Shown: positions 1-12,160 of the stretch, one piece after another
Layout: each line of letters opens with the position of its first letter
Position numbering within the stretch: the first letter of the stretch is position 1
The notes under the pieces: generated by a model
What the model was told of the DNA's origin: nothing
Database searches by the model: none
What the model saw: only the letters and a program-made list of their open reading frames with translations
Source: Sipunculus nudus
Lineage: Eukaryota > Annelida > Sipuncula > Golfingiida > Sipunculidae
DNA length: 64,000 nt
Assembly: GCA_026874595.1 (NCBI GenBank)
Contig: CM049314.1
Location: 57,646,300 to 57,710,299, forward strand
Reading direction: 5' to 3'
Translations under genes and position numbers: made by a program

Positions 1-2445
1 GTATTTCATGCTCGAAGGGTTAGGGTAAACCGTACCAGGGATATACCATATATTTATTGTGACAAATACTTACTGGAGTATTTCATGCACAGAGGGTTAG
101 GGTAACCCGTATCCCGGATATAGCATAAATTAATCGTCACAAACACTTACTGGAATACTTACTGGAATATTTCATTCCCGAAGGGTAAGGCTAACCCGCA
201 TCCCGGATACAGCAAATATTAAATGTGACAAACACTTTTTGGAATATTTTATGCCCGAAAGGTAAGGGTAACCCGTATCCCGGAAATAGCATATATTAAT
301 AGTGACAAACACTTACTGGAGTATTTCATGTACACATTGTCAGGGTAACTCGTATCCCGGATATAGCATTTTGCTCATAGTGACTAACACAAAATAGAGT
401 AATTCATGCCCTAAGGGTTATGGTAACCCGTATCCCGGATTTAACATATATAAAAAGATATTAACACTTGCTCCGGATAGGGATATAGCATATATTAAAA
501 GTTACAAACACATAATGGGGCATTTCATGCCCGAAGGGTTATGATAATCCGTATCCAGGACATATCATATATTAAAAGTGACAAACACTTACTAGAGTAA
601 ACACTTACTGGTGTATTTCATGCTCGGAGGTTAAGGTAACCCGTATCCCGGATAAAGCATATATTAATAGTGACAAACCCTTACTGAAGTATTCCATGTC
701 CAAAGGGTTAGGGTAACCCGTATCCCGCATTCACCAGATATTAAAAGTAACAAAGACTTACTGGAGTATCTCATGTCCGAATGCTTAGTGTAACCCGTAT
801 CCCGGATATAGCATATATTTATAGTGACAAACACTTATTGGAGCATTTCATGCCCTAAGGGTTAGGGGAACCCGTATCCCGGATATAGCATATATCAATA
901 GTGACAAACACTTACTGGAGTATTTCATGCCCGAAGGTATTCAAACACTTACTGGAGTATTTCATGCTCGAAGTGTTAGGGTAACTCGTATACCGGATAT
1001 AGCAAATACTAATAGTGACAAACACTTACTGGAGTATTTCATTCCCGAAGGGTAAGGCTAACCCGTATCCCGGATATAACATATATTAAATGTGACAAAA
1101 ACTTATTGGAATATTTCATGCCCGAAGGGTTAGGGTAACCCGTATCCCGGAAATAGCATATATAAATAGTGACAAACACTTACTGGAGTATTTCATGTAC
1201 AAAGTGTCAGGGTAACTCGTATCCCTGATATAGCATATTACTAATAGTGACTAACACTTGCTGGAGTATTTCATTCCCGAAGGGTAAGCTAACCCGTATC
1301 CCGGATATAGCATATATTAAATGTGACAAACACTTTTTGGAATATTTCATGCCCGAAGGGTTAGGGTAACCCGTATCCCGGAAATAGCATATATTAATAG
1401 TGACAAACATTTACTGGAGTATTTCATGTATAATGTGTCACGGTAACTCGTATCCCTGATATAGCATATTACTAATAGGGACTAACAATTAATGGAGTAT
1501 TTCATGCCCTATGGGTTAGGGTAACCCGTATCCCGGAAATAGCATATATTAATAGTGACAAACACTAACTGGGGTATTTCATGTACAAAGTGTCAGGGTA
1601 ACTCGTAACCCGGATATAGCATATTACTAATAGTGACTAACATATAATGGAGTATTTCATGCTCGAAGTGTTAGGGTAACTCGTACACCGGATATAGCAA
1701 ATACTAATAGTGACAAACACTTACTGGTGTATTTCATTCCCGAAGGGTAAGGCTAACCCGTATCCCGGATATAGCATATATTAAATGTGACAATCACTTA
1801 TTGGAATATTTCATGCCCGAAGGGTTAGGGTAACCTGTATCCCGGATATAACATATATTAATAGAGATTAACAATTGCTCCGGATAGGGACAGACACATA
1901 ATGGGGCATTTCATGCCCGAAGGGTAAGGGTAACCCGTATCCAGTATATACCATATATTAAAGGGGACAAACACTTACTAGAGTAAACACTTACTGGTGT
2001 ATTTCATGCTCGAAGGGTTAAGGTAACCCCTACCCCGGATAAAGCATATATTAATAGTGACAAACACTTACTGGAGTATTCCATGTCCGAAGGGTTAGTG
2101 TAACCCGTATCCCGCATTCAGCATATATTAATAGTAATAAAGACCTACCGGAGTATCTCATGTCCGAATGCTTAGGGTAACCCGTATCCCGGATATAGCA
2201 TATATTAATAGTGACTAACACTTGCTCTGGATACGGATTTAGCATATATTAATAGTTATATCCAGGATATGCCATATATTAATAGTTATAAACACTTACT
2301 AGTGTAAACACATACTGGTGTATTTCGCGTTAGAAGGGTTATGGTAACTCGTATCCCGGATATTGCGTATATTAATAGTGACAAACACTTACTGAAGTAA
2401 ACACTTACTGGTGTATTTCATGCACAAGGGTTAGGGTATATACAT
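1..2445. repeat. 77-bp tandem satellite array
   Basis: About 31 head-to-tail units of about 77 bp fill the left edge and run off the window. Each unit starts near TATTTCATGCCCGAAGGG, continues with TTAGGGTAACCCGTATCCCGG, then an AT-rich stretch and a conserved GTGACAAACACTTACTGG. The core GGGTTA-GGG-TAACCC can fold as a 6-bp stem with a 3-nt loop and contains the TTAGGG telomere word. Some units are truncated or fused (for example near 460, 590 and 2280). Short ORFs here on either strand are by-products of the repeat. The array decays after about 2430 into unique sequence. Confidence 0.95.
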
Positions 2446-3045
2446 GTACCACATTAAGCAAAGGGTGCCCAGTAGGGCAATCATGTGCACATATTAACTC
2501 CCTGTCTGAATCAAATGAATAAATAATATTTGAATATAAAGTGAATAAAATGTTATTTTATTCGATCGATATAGTTGATGGCTTTTGTACGGCTGAGTAT
2601 GAGGCTTCCATCCAACGAATATGATTCATTTTCCAACTTCCATTTCACTATCACAGCAAGGCATCATTTGACTGGTAATTATTAATCCTTTGGACCTCCT
2701 TGTTCCCTATGTAAAACTACCTTACCCAAAACGGCCTCGCCCAATTTAACTTCAGCTAAATAATTAGGAAGAGCCATTGATCCTATACTTTTCCTTTACA
2801 TCCTAGAGTCACACTGTGCCTGGCAAATATCTAAACTCCCTCACTGTGTTCATATTTTTTGTTTAATCACTGTTTTTCCCGTCTTCATCACAAATGCACA
2901 TTTCCACGATTTTCACTGTTTTGGTGCCTCACCTTTCATTTTCAGCTCAGATGACTCTTAGTCATTTTAGGTACATATGGTCTTTGTCGGTCGTCATTCC
3001 ATCCGTAGACTAGCAAGTGGTAACACCATTACTGCTACTTAGGCC
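2446..3045. other. Intergenic spacer, nothing recognised
   Basis: AT-rich single-copy sequence between the first satellite and a dispersed repeat. I see no ORF with family resemblance, no RNA gene and no repeat unit. Confidence 0.6.
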
Positions 3046-4025
3046 TATACGAGTAGGGGAGGGTATTATCTAACAAATTTGGGAAATCCGATACTCTCAC
3101 CCCTGAATTTATGTACCTGCATATAAAACCTTGGAAAAATATTCTTTTCCAAATTTTCATTCAAGTGTAACCCCCTTGTACACCCCACTGAAGTTTGCAT
3201 AAAATATATAAAAATCCTTTCTCAGTTTTTCTCATAGATTCTTCATCCCACCCCCTCCCCCTCTATAAATTGGGCTTAAAACTGTTTGAAATTGTGCCAA
3301 ATGTACTGACATGATCATATTAACTGGTATTGTATTATAGCCATAGTTCATTGATATAATTAGTGTATGGCCTTAGCTTTGCCTCAAAATGTGAATAAAT
3401 CATACAAATGAGGAAATGACGCACATATAGCCGTTAAGTCATAGGTGACATTGATATTATCAAAACATATTAGGGTATACTGCTGATTAAAAGCTGGACT
3501 ATAACATCAGACTATGAAAAACATGTTAAACACACTGCTGTTAAATATTTTTGGACTTGTGTTAAGTTGGAAATGCTGTCAGAAAAGTAAAGGGCTCAAC
3601 ATATAACGATTAATGCCTTCCTGTAAAAATTTATTATGAAGACATGGTTTTGTTAGTCCACACTTTTGTCCTATAGCCTAGTCTTCCAGTGAATGTGTTT
3701 ACAACTGTATAGCAAAATATATATTAAACAGAAAAATACACAAAATATATTCTGCTTGTAAATATTTCCTTTAAGTGCTACAGAAAAGACTCGCAGGTTC
3801 AGGGCGCCCTTTACGAACATTTCTTTCCTATATGGATTGATGGCCATACTTTTGCAGATGGGAACACCTTTTCAATTATAACTATAAAATAAATGTACAG
3901 TATTTCCCTCACAAAATCCCTTACCAGTTGTGTTTGTGGGAAAGTCTTTATATTTATGAAGAAGTAATGATAATCTGTTTCTTTCAGCTGAAGAATGTTA
4001 AGCAAAGAAATATGGCAACATCAAA
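3046..4025 (+). repeat. Dispersed ~1-kb repeat, copy 1 (pairs with 61975-62990)
   Basis: This stretch aligns collinearly and in the same orientation with 61975-62990. Shared landmarks are the AGGGTATTATCTAACAAATTTG-like start, the CAAGTGTAACC block, GTGAATAAATC plus AAATGAGGAAATGA, the GATATTATCA(A/G)AACAT block, and the end GCAAAGAAATATGGCAAC versus GACAAAGAAATATGGGAAC. Divergence is high with many small indels, so the copies are old. The largest ORFs are under 75 codons and are not conserved between copies, so it is probably non-coding. It could be an old non-autonomous transposon or a fragment of an old segmental duplication. Confidence 0.75.
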
Positions 4026-5559
4026 CACTAGGTCACAGTACAAGATGTTTCTTGAGGGAGATCATGCTTCCAAACAAGTCCTGGTGAATCATGTAGGAAA
4101 CCCCAAATTAAGTCATAATAACCTATATTCTATGAGCTATATGTGACTGTAAAAACCTTGACAGCCAGACTCATCTGAATCATAATCCCTGCTGCATTAA
4201 AATTGATTAAAGGGTCATAAATTGAAAATAATAAATATCATGTACTCATACATTCCTGTTGTTAATCATACATTTGAACAAAATTTACCCAAGTTTTACA
4301 ATGATCTTATCATTTGAAGTTCATGAGGAATTCCATTTTGCAATAATTAATCCATACATTGCTTTGAAATTTGCTATGCTTATCCATCTTAGATAAATTT
4401 ATCTTTTGTATATAAGCCACACATATTTAATATTTCTTGTAGTGAGTACTTTTCAATTTAAGTAGAAATTCCCATTTAACATTCAACTGATATTTATAAC
4501 TCAGTTATTTGTCTTACTATGAAAACAAAATTCATCCGGCATACCCATTTTCTGGTCATCATTCAAAGATTTAACAAAATTAGGAAAAATAATGCTTATA
4601 AAAAAAACTATCAGATGTGAAATTTCCCTTCTCATGGTCTATTTCAAGTAAATATTCATACGATTTCTCCATGGTTATTTCATGGATTATCTTATTATTT
4701 GTTACACATGTTAATTTTGGATATCTTAAGATATGGTGCCAGATTGGTTGGAATGATCTGTACAAGCAGGTAGTATCTTTGGACAGTTTTATGAAAGATT
4801 AATGGTCAATTTGTGAGTGAGATTCCAAACTTTAGCAATCATATACAGCATCAATTGATAAAGATGTTTCAGTTAAACGTACATCATGTTTTTATTTTGT
4901 GAGAATAAAACCTTTTGAAAAATTAATCTGGAGTCATGAACTTTTGTTTTTATAGAGCCTGTTCCGTTCTTTATTTTATAAAATCATACCTCCCAAAATA
5001 TTTTAAGTATGGTGGTTTACATGTCCGTAAATAAAGAAAAACTAGATGTTTCTTATCAGTCTTAGGATCACTGGCGTCCCGCCCAACTGAGCGATAATTT
5101 TGAATCAGCTATGGAGTGTATGACCATGGATATCAGGTCAAGGTCCAAAGTAAATATCAGGTGCAACTCTGTCACCTCAGACTAATATTACGCAAGAAGG
5201 TTGTTTTTTTTAAATCAGCCATATGTGAGATATAGCACAAACATGACAGAAGAAAGAAAAACAGAAAAAACTAACCCCCAAAAAAGGAGAAAAAAATTAT
5301 TAAATGGTTTTATACTCTGGGGAACCTGACAAAGTCCATACACAAACAATAGAACAATAATATTGGTATAGTAATAAACTCATCAACCCCTGTAAGCCTT
5401 GTATCCTTATAGGAATTGGCTTAATGATGATTTTTACGTTTTTCACGACATCACAACTTTAACAGGCCATGTACAAGGGGGGTTACACTGCTTACAGGCA
5501 GTGGACTTGTGCTCCAAAGCAAGTATACAGTCAATTGGGCATCAGCGTATAAGTATTTA
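4026..5559. other. Spacer, no gene recognised
   Basis: AT-rich sequence. Overlapping ORFs of about 61 codons on both strands near 4580-4800 mirror each other and show no family resemblance. I see no clear repeat or RNA gene. Confidence 0.55.
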
Positions 5560-8500
5560 ATCAGGCAGACCAGGGTTGCTTAATTGCCGGCAAATTGTGG
5601 AATTGCTAGAAGAGGGCCCCTCAGTGTATGGCCGCCCGGGCTCCCTCTACCAGTGGATTCAGAAAACTGCAAAGTTGCTAAATTGCCGGCAATTTGCAGA
5701 ATTGGTAGAAGGGGTCCCCTCAGTGTATGACCGCCCGGGCTCCCTCTACCGGAGGATTCAAAGAACTCCAAAGTTGCTTAATTGCCGGCAATTTGCGGAA
5801 TTGCTAGAAGGGGTCCTCTTAGTGTATGACCGCCCGGGCTCCCTCTACCGGTGGATTCAGAAAAATGTAAAGTTGCTAAATTGCTGGCAATTTGCGGATT
5901 TACTAGAAGGCCCCCCCCCCTCAGTGTATAACCGCCCGGGCTCCATCTACCGGTCGATTCAGAAGACTGCAAAGTTGCTAAATTGCCGGCAATTTGCAGA
6001 ATTGCTACATGGGGACCCCTCTATGTATAGCCGTAGTTGGCTCACCCTACCGGAGGATTCTAAGAACTACAAAGTTGCTTAATTGCCAGCAATTTGCAAA
6101 ATTGCTAGAAGGGGACCCCTCTGTGTTTGACCAGATGGGGCTCACTCTACCGGGGGATTCAGAGAACTACAAAGTTGCTAAATTGCCGGCAATTTGCGGA
6201 TTTGCTGGATGGGAGCACCTCAGTGTATGATCCCCGGGGCTCACCCTACCGGAGCATACAGGGAACTACAAAGTTGCTAAATTGCCGGCAATTTGCAGAA
6301 TTGCTAGATGGGGACCCCTCAGTGTATGATCCCTGGGGCTCACCCTACCGGAACATTCAGGGAACTACAAAGTTGCTAAATTGCCGGCAATTTGCAGAAT
6401 TGCTACATGGGTACCCCTCTATGTATAGCCGTAGTTGGCTCACCCTACCGGAGGATTCTAAGAACTACAAAGTTGCTTAATTGCCAGCAATTTGCAAAAT
6501 TGCTAGATGGGGACCCCTCTGTGTTTGACCAGATGGGGCTCACTCTACCGGGGGATTCAGAGAACTACAAAGTTGCTAAATTGCCGGCAATTTGCGGATT
6601 TGCTGGATGGGAGCACCTCAGTGTATGATCCCCGGGGCTCACCCTACCGGAGCATACAGGGAACTACAAAGTTGCTAAATTGCCGGCAATTTGCAGAATT
6701 GCTAGATGGGGACCCATCAGTGTATGATCCCTGGGGCTCACCCTACCGGAACATTCAGGGAACTACAAAGTTGCTAAATTGCCGGCAATTTGCAGAATTG
6801 CTACATGGGGACCCCTCTATGTATAGCCGTAGTTGGCTCACCCTACCGGAGGATTCTAAGAACTAAAAAGTTGCTTAATTGCCAGCAATTTGCAAAATTG
6901 CTAGATGGGGACCCCTCTGTGTTTGACCAGATGGGGCTCACTCTACCGGGGGATTCAGAGAACTACAAAGTTGATAAATTGCCGGCAATTTGCGGATTTG
7001 CTGGATGGGAGCACCTCAGTGTATGATCCCCGGGGCTCACCCTACCGGAGCATTCAGGAAACTACAAAGTTGCTAAATTGCCGGCAATTTGCAAAATTGC
7101 TAGATGGGGACCCCTCAGTGTATGATCCCCGGGGCTCACCCTACCGGAACATTCAGGGAACTACAAAGTTGCTAAATTGCCAGCAATTTGCAAAATTGCT
7201 AGATGGGGACCCCTCTGTGTTTGACCGGCGGGGGCTCAACCTACCGTAGGATTTAGAGAACTACAAAGTTGCTAAATTGCCGGCAATTTGCGGAATTGCT
7301 ATATGGGGACTCCTCTATGTATAACCGTAGTTGGCTCACCCTACCGGAGGATTCTAAGAACTACAAAGTTGCTTAATTGCCAGCAATTTGCAAAATTGCT
7401 AGATGGGGACCCCTCTGTGTTTGACCAGATGGGGCTCACTCTAACGGGGGATTCAGAGAACTACAAAGTTGCTAAATTGCCGGCAATTTGCGGAATTCCT
7501 AGATGGGGAGCACCTCAGTGTATGATCCCCGGGGCTCACCCTACCGGAGCATTCAGGAAACTACAAAGTTGCTAAATTGCCGGCAATTTGCAAAATTGCT
7601 AGATGGGGACCCCTCAGTGTATGATCCCTGGGGCTCACCCTACCGGAACATTCAGAGAACTACAAAGTTGCTAAATTGCCGGCAATTTGCGCAATTGCTG
7701 GATGGGAGCCCCTCAGTGTATGATCCCTGGGGCTACCCTACCGGAGCATTCATTGAACTACAAACTTGCTAAATTGCCGGCAATTTGCGGAATTGCTAGA
7801 TGGGGACCCCTCTGTGTATTACCGCAATGGGCTCACCCTACCGGAGGATTCTAAGAACTACAAAGTTGCTAAATTGGCGGCAATTTGCGGAATTGCTAGA
7901 TGGGGACCCTTCTGTGTTTGACCGGTGGGGGCTCACTCTACCGGAGGATTCAGAGAACTACAAAGTTGCTAAATTGCTGGCAATTTGAGGAATTGCTAGA
8001 TGGGAGCCCCTCAGTGTATGATCCCCGGGGCTTACCCTACCGCAGCATTCAGGGAACTACAAAGTTGCTAAATTGCCGGCAATTTGCAAAATTGCTAGAT
8101 GGGGACCCCTCTGTGTTTGACCGGCGGGGGCTCACCCTGCTGTAGGATTTAGAAATCTACAAAGTTGCTAAATTGCCGGCAATTTGCGGAATTGCTGGAT
8201 GGGAGCCCCTCAGTGTATGATCCCCGGGGCTCTACCTACCGGAGCATACAGGGAACTACAAAGCTGCTAAATTGCCGGCAAATTGCGGAATGCTAGGTGG
8301 GGACCCCTCTGTGTATGACCCCGGGGGCTCCCTCTACCGGTGGATTCAGAAAAATGTAAAGTTGCTAAATTGCTGGCAATTTGCGGATTTTCTAGAAGGC
8401 CCCCCCCCCCCCTCCAGTGTATAACCGCCCGGGCTCCATCTACTGGTCGGTTCAGAAGACTGCAAAGTTGCTAAATTGCCGGCAATTTGCGGAATTGCTA

Positions 8501-10240
8501 CATGGGGACCCCTCTATGTATAGCCGTAGTTGGCTCACCCTACCGGAGGATTCTAAGAACTACAAAGTTGCTTAATTGCCAGCAATTTGCAAAATTGCTA
8601 GATGGGGACCCCTCTGTGTTTGACCAGATGGGGCTCACTCTACCGGGGGATTCAGAGAACTACAAAGTTGCTAAATTGCCGGCAATTTGCGGATTTGCTG
8701 GATGGGAGCACCTCAGTGTATGATCCCCGGGGCTCACCCTACCGGAGCATACAGGGAACTACAAAGTTGCTAAATTGCCCGCAATTTGCAAAATTGCTAG
8801 ATGGGGACCCCTCAGTGTATGATCCCTGGGGCTCACCCTACCGGAACATTCAGGGAACTACAAAGTTGCTAAATTGCCGGCAATTTGCAAAATTGCTAGA
8901 TGGGGACCCCTCTGTGTTTGACCGGCGGGGGCTCACCCTACCGTAGGATTTAGAGAACTACAAAGTTGCTAAATTGCCGGCAATTTGCGGAATTGCTGGA
9001 TGGGAGCTCCTCAGTGTATGATCCCCGGGGCTCACCCTACCGGAGCATTCAGGGAACTACAAAGTTGTTAAATTGCCGGCAATTTGCGGAATTGCTACAT
9101 GGGGACTCCTCTATGTATAACCGTATTTGGCTCACCCTACCGGAGGATTCTAAGAACTACAAAGTTGCTTAATTGCCTGCAATTTGCAAAATTGCTAGAT
9201 GGGGACCCCTCTGTGTATAACCGTAGTGGTCTGACCCTACCGGAGGATTCTAAGAACTACAAAGTTGCTAAATTGCCGGCAATTTGCAAAATTGCTAGAT
9301 GGGGACCCCTCTGTGTTTGACCGGCGGGGGATCAACCTACCGGGGGATTCAGAGAACTACAAAGTTGCTAAATTGCCGGCAATTTGCGGAATTGCTGGAT
9401 GGGAGCCCCTCAGTGTATGATCCCCGGGTCTCACCCTGCCGGAGCATTTAGGGAACTACAAATTTGCGGAATGGCTAGATTGGGACCCCTCTGTGTATAA
9501 CCGTAGTGGGCTCATCCTACCGGAGGATTCTAAGAACTACAAAGTTGCTAAATTGCCGGCAATTTGCGGAATTGCTCGATGGGAGCCCCTCAGTGTATGA
9601 ACCCCGCGGCTCTCCCTACTGGAGCATTCAGGGAACTACAAAGTTGCTAAATTCCCGGCAATTTGCTGAATTGCTAGATGGGGTCCCCTCTGTGTATGAC
9701 CGGCGGGGGCTCACCCTACCGGAGGATTCTGAGGAATACAAAGTTGCTAAATTGACAGCAATTGCGGAATTGCTAGATGGGAGCCCCTCTGTGTATGAAC
9801 GTCAGTGTCTCACCCTCCCGGAGGATTCAGGGAACTACAAAGTTGTAAATTGCCGGCAATTTGCGGAATTGCTACATGGGGACCTCTCTGTGTATAACCA
9901 AAGTGGGCTCACCCTATCGGAGAATTCTAAGAACTACAAAGTTGCTAAATTGCCGGCAATTTGCGGAATTGCTATAGGGAGCCCCTCACTGTATTATCCC
10001 CGGGGCTCACCCTGCCGGAGCATTCAGGGAACTACAAATTTGCCAAATTGCCGGCAATTTGCGGAATCGCTGGATGGGAGCCCCTCTGTGTATGACCGTC
10101 GGGAGCTCACTCTACCGGGGGATTCAGGGAACTATAAAGTTGCTGAATTGCCGGCAATTTGCGGAATAGCTATACGGGGACCCCTCTGTGTTTAACCGCC
10201 AGAGGGTTCACCCTACCGGAGCATTCAGAGAACTTCTTGC
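5560..10240. repeat. ~99-bp satellite array with 398-bp higher-order repeat
   Basis: About 47 units of 99-100 bp. Each carries AAGTTGCTAAATTGCCGGC, AATTTGCGGAATTGCTAGAT, GGGGACCCCTCTGTGTATGA and CTCACCCTACCGGAGGATTC. Within the unit lies AAATTGCCGGCAATTT, a perfect 16-bp palindrome. Between about 5994 and 7190 the monomers repeat as blocks of four with a 398-bp period (homologous points at 5994, 6392 and 6790). Because the unit is near 3x33 nt, frames stay open over several units, as at 5576-6082 and 9506-10195. The frame drifts where units are 100 bp and both strands stay open, so I do not call these genes. Poly-C tracts at about 5910 and 8400 mark variant monomers. The right edge decays near 10240. 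Confidence 0.95.
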
Positions 10241-10560
10241 TACACGAAGGCCCTTCCTTTCATTCTCGCCTGGTGCTCCCTCTGACAGAGGATTAATATA
10301 ACCGTTGGTCTATTAAAGAGAAAATGCACTGCAGAAAATCTGAAATCCCCATAAGCTTAAGTACAGGCCCTTCCTCAAAACCGACAGCTCCCCACCTCCC
10401 TCTGGTACTGTAAATTTTGATTGTTTTACTGTGTAATTCTATTGATTAAGTGTCCAGGAGGCTTAATAGTTTAGACATTTATTAGGCCTTGACCTAGACA
10501 CATTGTTTACATTATAATGTTAACAGGATTTATCTCAGTGGTTATTTTGCTATTGTTTTT
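10241..10560. other. Spacer between satellite and gypsy remnant
   Basis: The first bases still look like degenerate satellite. The rest is unique, with nothing recognised. It may include leader or LTR sequence of the retroelement that follows, but no LTR pair is visible. Confidence 0.4.
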
Positions 10561-10570
10561 ACATCTTAAC

Positions 10571-11206
10571 ATGACAGATTTCAAACTTGACGCATTTGTT
10601 GAAGAACCAGACCCTGGTCAATTTGAACAGTTGACAAAAGATCAGTTGTTGCGTTTGGTACAACACTTAGGGCTAGGTGTGAAAAAAAGCTTTGAGAAAG
10701 CCTGATGAAAAACATTTGCTATAATCATGCAAGATCTAGTTATCATAGGTTTAATTGAAGAGAGTGAAGTGGAAACATCAAGAAATGATAGCTTTGCTAT
10801 GCAGTTAGCATTAAAAAGTTGGAAATGTAACATAAACTAGCATTAAAAGAGAAAGAAAAAGAAAAAGAAATTGAGTTAAAACGACTGGAGGTAGAAAGAC
10901 AAACTAAAACACAGTCTAGATGAATACGCTGATGATGAGTGGGCCATCAAACATCAAATAGTAATGCCAGAAAACTATCGCAATCAAATTGATATTTCTC
11001 AAGAAAGTTTAATGCAAACCAGAAAAAAAACTACTAAACTATTGAAAAAAATGTTTGACTTTGATTTTGGCATTGCAACATTTTGAAGTTTATGTTACTT
11101 CATCGATCAAGCCTATCATTGTCTTCAGTGATCACAATCCCCTCACGTTCATGAACAGGTGGAATTGTAAAAAGCAAAGATTGTTGAGATGGAGTTTTTT
11201 TTGGTA
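10571..11206 (+). pseudogene. Ty3/gypsy-type LTR retroelement remnant (gag start plus RNase H piece)
   Basis: Two pieces of one element survive in order. From the ATG at 10571 a peptide begins MTDFKLDAFVEEP and continues through a short helical stretch around LTKDQLLRLVQHLGL. This resembles the N-terminus of Gag-like proteins of invertebrate gypsy elements. After a frameshift near 10700, an acidic stretch and a charged helix rich in K and E (about 10835-10920) follow, as is usual in those Gags. At 11082-11206 the translation contains IIVFSDHNPLTF and then KKQRLLRWS, the RNase H signature that follows the reverse transcriptase in Ty3/gypsy Pol. The protease, most of the reverse transcriptase and the integrase are missing, and stops separate the pieces. 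It is a deeply decayed copy and cannot be functional. The family call is from motif memory. Confidence 0.75.
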
Positions 11207-11303
11207 AGGTCTATTTAACGACTTTTATATTTGGTTCGGGTTTCTGAAGAATCAGAAATTACAACAAAAAAAATATATGTATATATATATGTATATTCAC
11301 AGG

Positions 11304-12000
11304 TCTTTTTATATAATCCGACTGGGCCTTGGGGTTATAATACCAGTCACAGTTGAACATCTGCTCCATAGGTCAGATCAAAATATTGCCTGAATGGAAG
11401 TATTTCAAATAAAAACATGCAAAAGTCAGGTTATACTTGTACTGTGATTGAACATATACCTCAATATTGGGTGGTGCAAAACACCTCCTCTCTATTCTTC
11501 AACACCAGCTTTGTCGTGAGAAAGCGATCATTACGTTATTACCCGAGCGCTGTTATGAACAATTTATTCTTCTTTGACCATACAGTGGGTGAAACTGCGC
11601 TGGTTCTATGTGTACGGCAGTCTTGCATATCGTTTCTGAGGACACTTTTAAAGCTGAAGTGATATTTTTGTTCATTTGTGATGAAAACGCCTTTACTTAT
11701 CACAACATGTAAGTTTACTTGAGATGTGATATCTTTTAGTTATTTTTTTTTATTTCTCTACTATCGATGTCTCAGTATTTTATTTTCTTATTATTCTTTT
11801 CATCATTGACATCGGAGAAAAAAGAATGTGATGTCAACAGTCGTAACACTAAAATTACATATGACAGCATGTTGACAAAAAAATACTTCTTACGATCATC
11901 AGGACATGATAGGACTACCGTTCACGTGACAAATGTAAACAGAAGAGCGAGCGTGAAGTGGTGACAAATTATCTCGCTTCATACTAAAACGCTGCTGAAT
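11304..12000 (+). repeat. Repeat block shared with 32435-32895 and 34054-34740
   Basis: Three copies of this block exist in the window. All contain CCGACTGGGCCTTGG, ACCAGTCACAGTTGAACA, CTGCTCCA(T/A)AGGTCAGATC and GAAGTATTTCAAATAAAAAC. It lies directly upstream of the L1-like ORF1 remnant in both segmental copies, so it may be that element's 5' untranslated region (inference). ORFs in it differ in frame between copies, so I do not call a protein. Confidence 0.7.
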
Positions 12001-12160
12001 TTCAAAGTATAAATGTGCATATTTAATTCAAGTACTGTAGGGGCCTAAAACTGTGAAAGAAACCAAGCGAGAAAGTTTGTTTTAGCGAGTTAACATAGGG
12101 AGAAATCCGATTCGCTCCGATCCGATCAGCCACAAGAAGCCATCACGTCGCATAGCAACC

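Noticed and set aside
1-2445. CRISPR-like array
   Set aside because: Units are contiguous with no unique spacers and the genome is eukaryotic; it is a satellite.
5576-6082. 168-codon open frame with a 33-residue repeat
   Set aside because: It lies in the 99-bp satellite; both strands stay open and the frame shifts wherever a monomer is 100 bp. This is what a satellite with length divisible by three produces.
9506-10195. 229-codon open frame
   Set aside because: Same reason: satellite-derived frame, no start context or conserved family.
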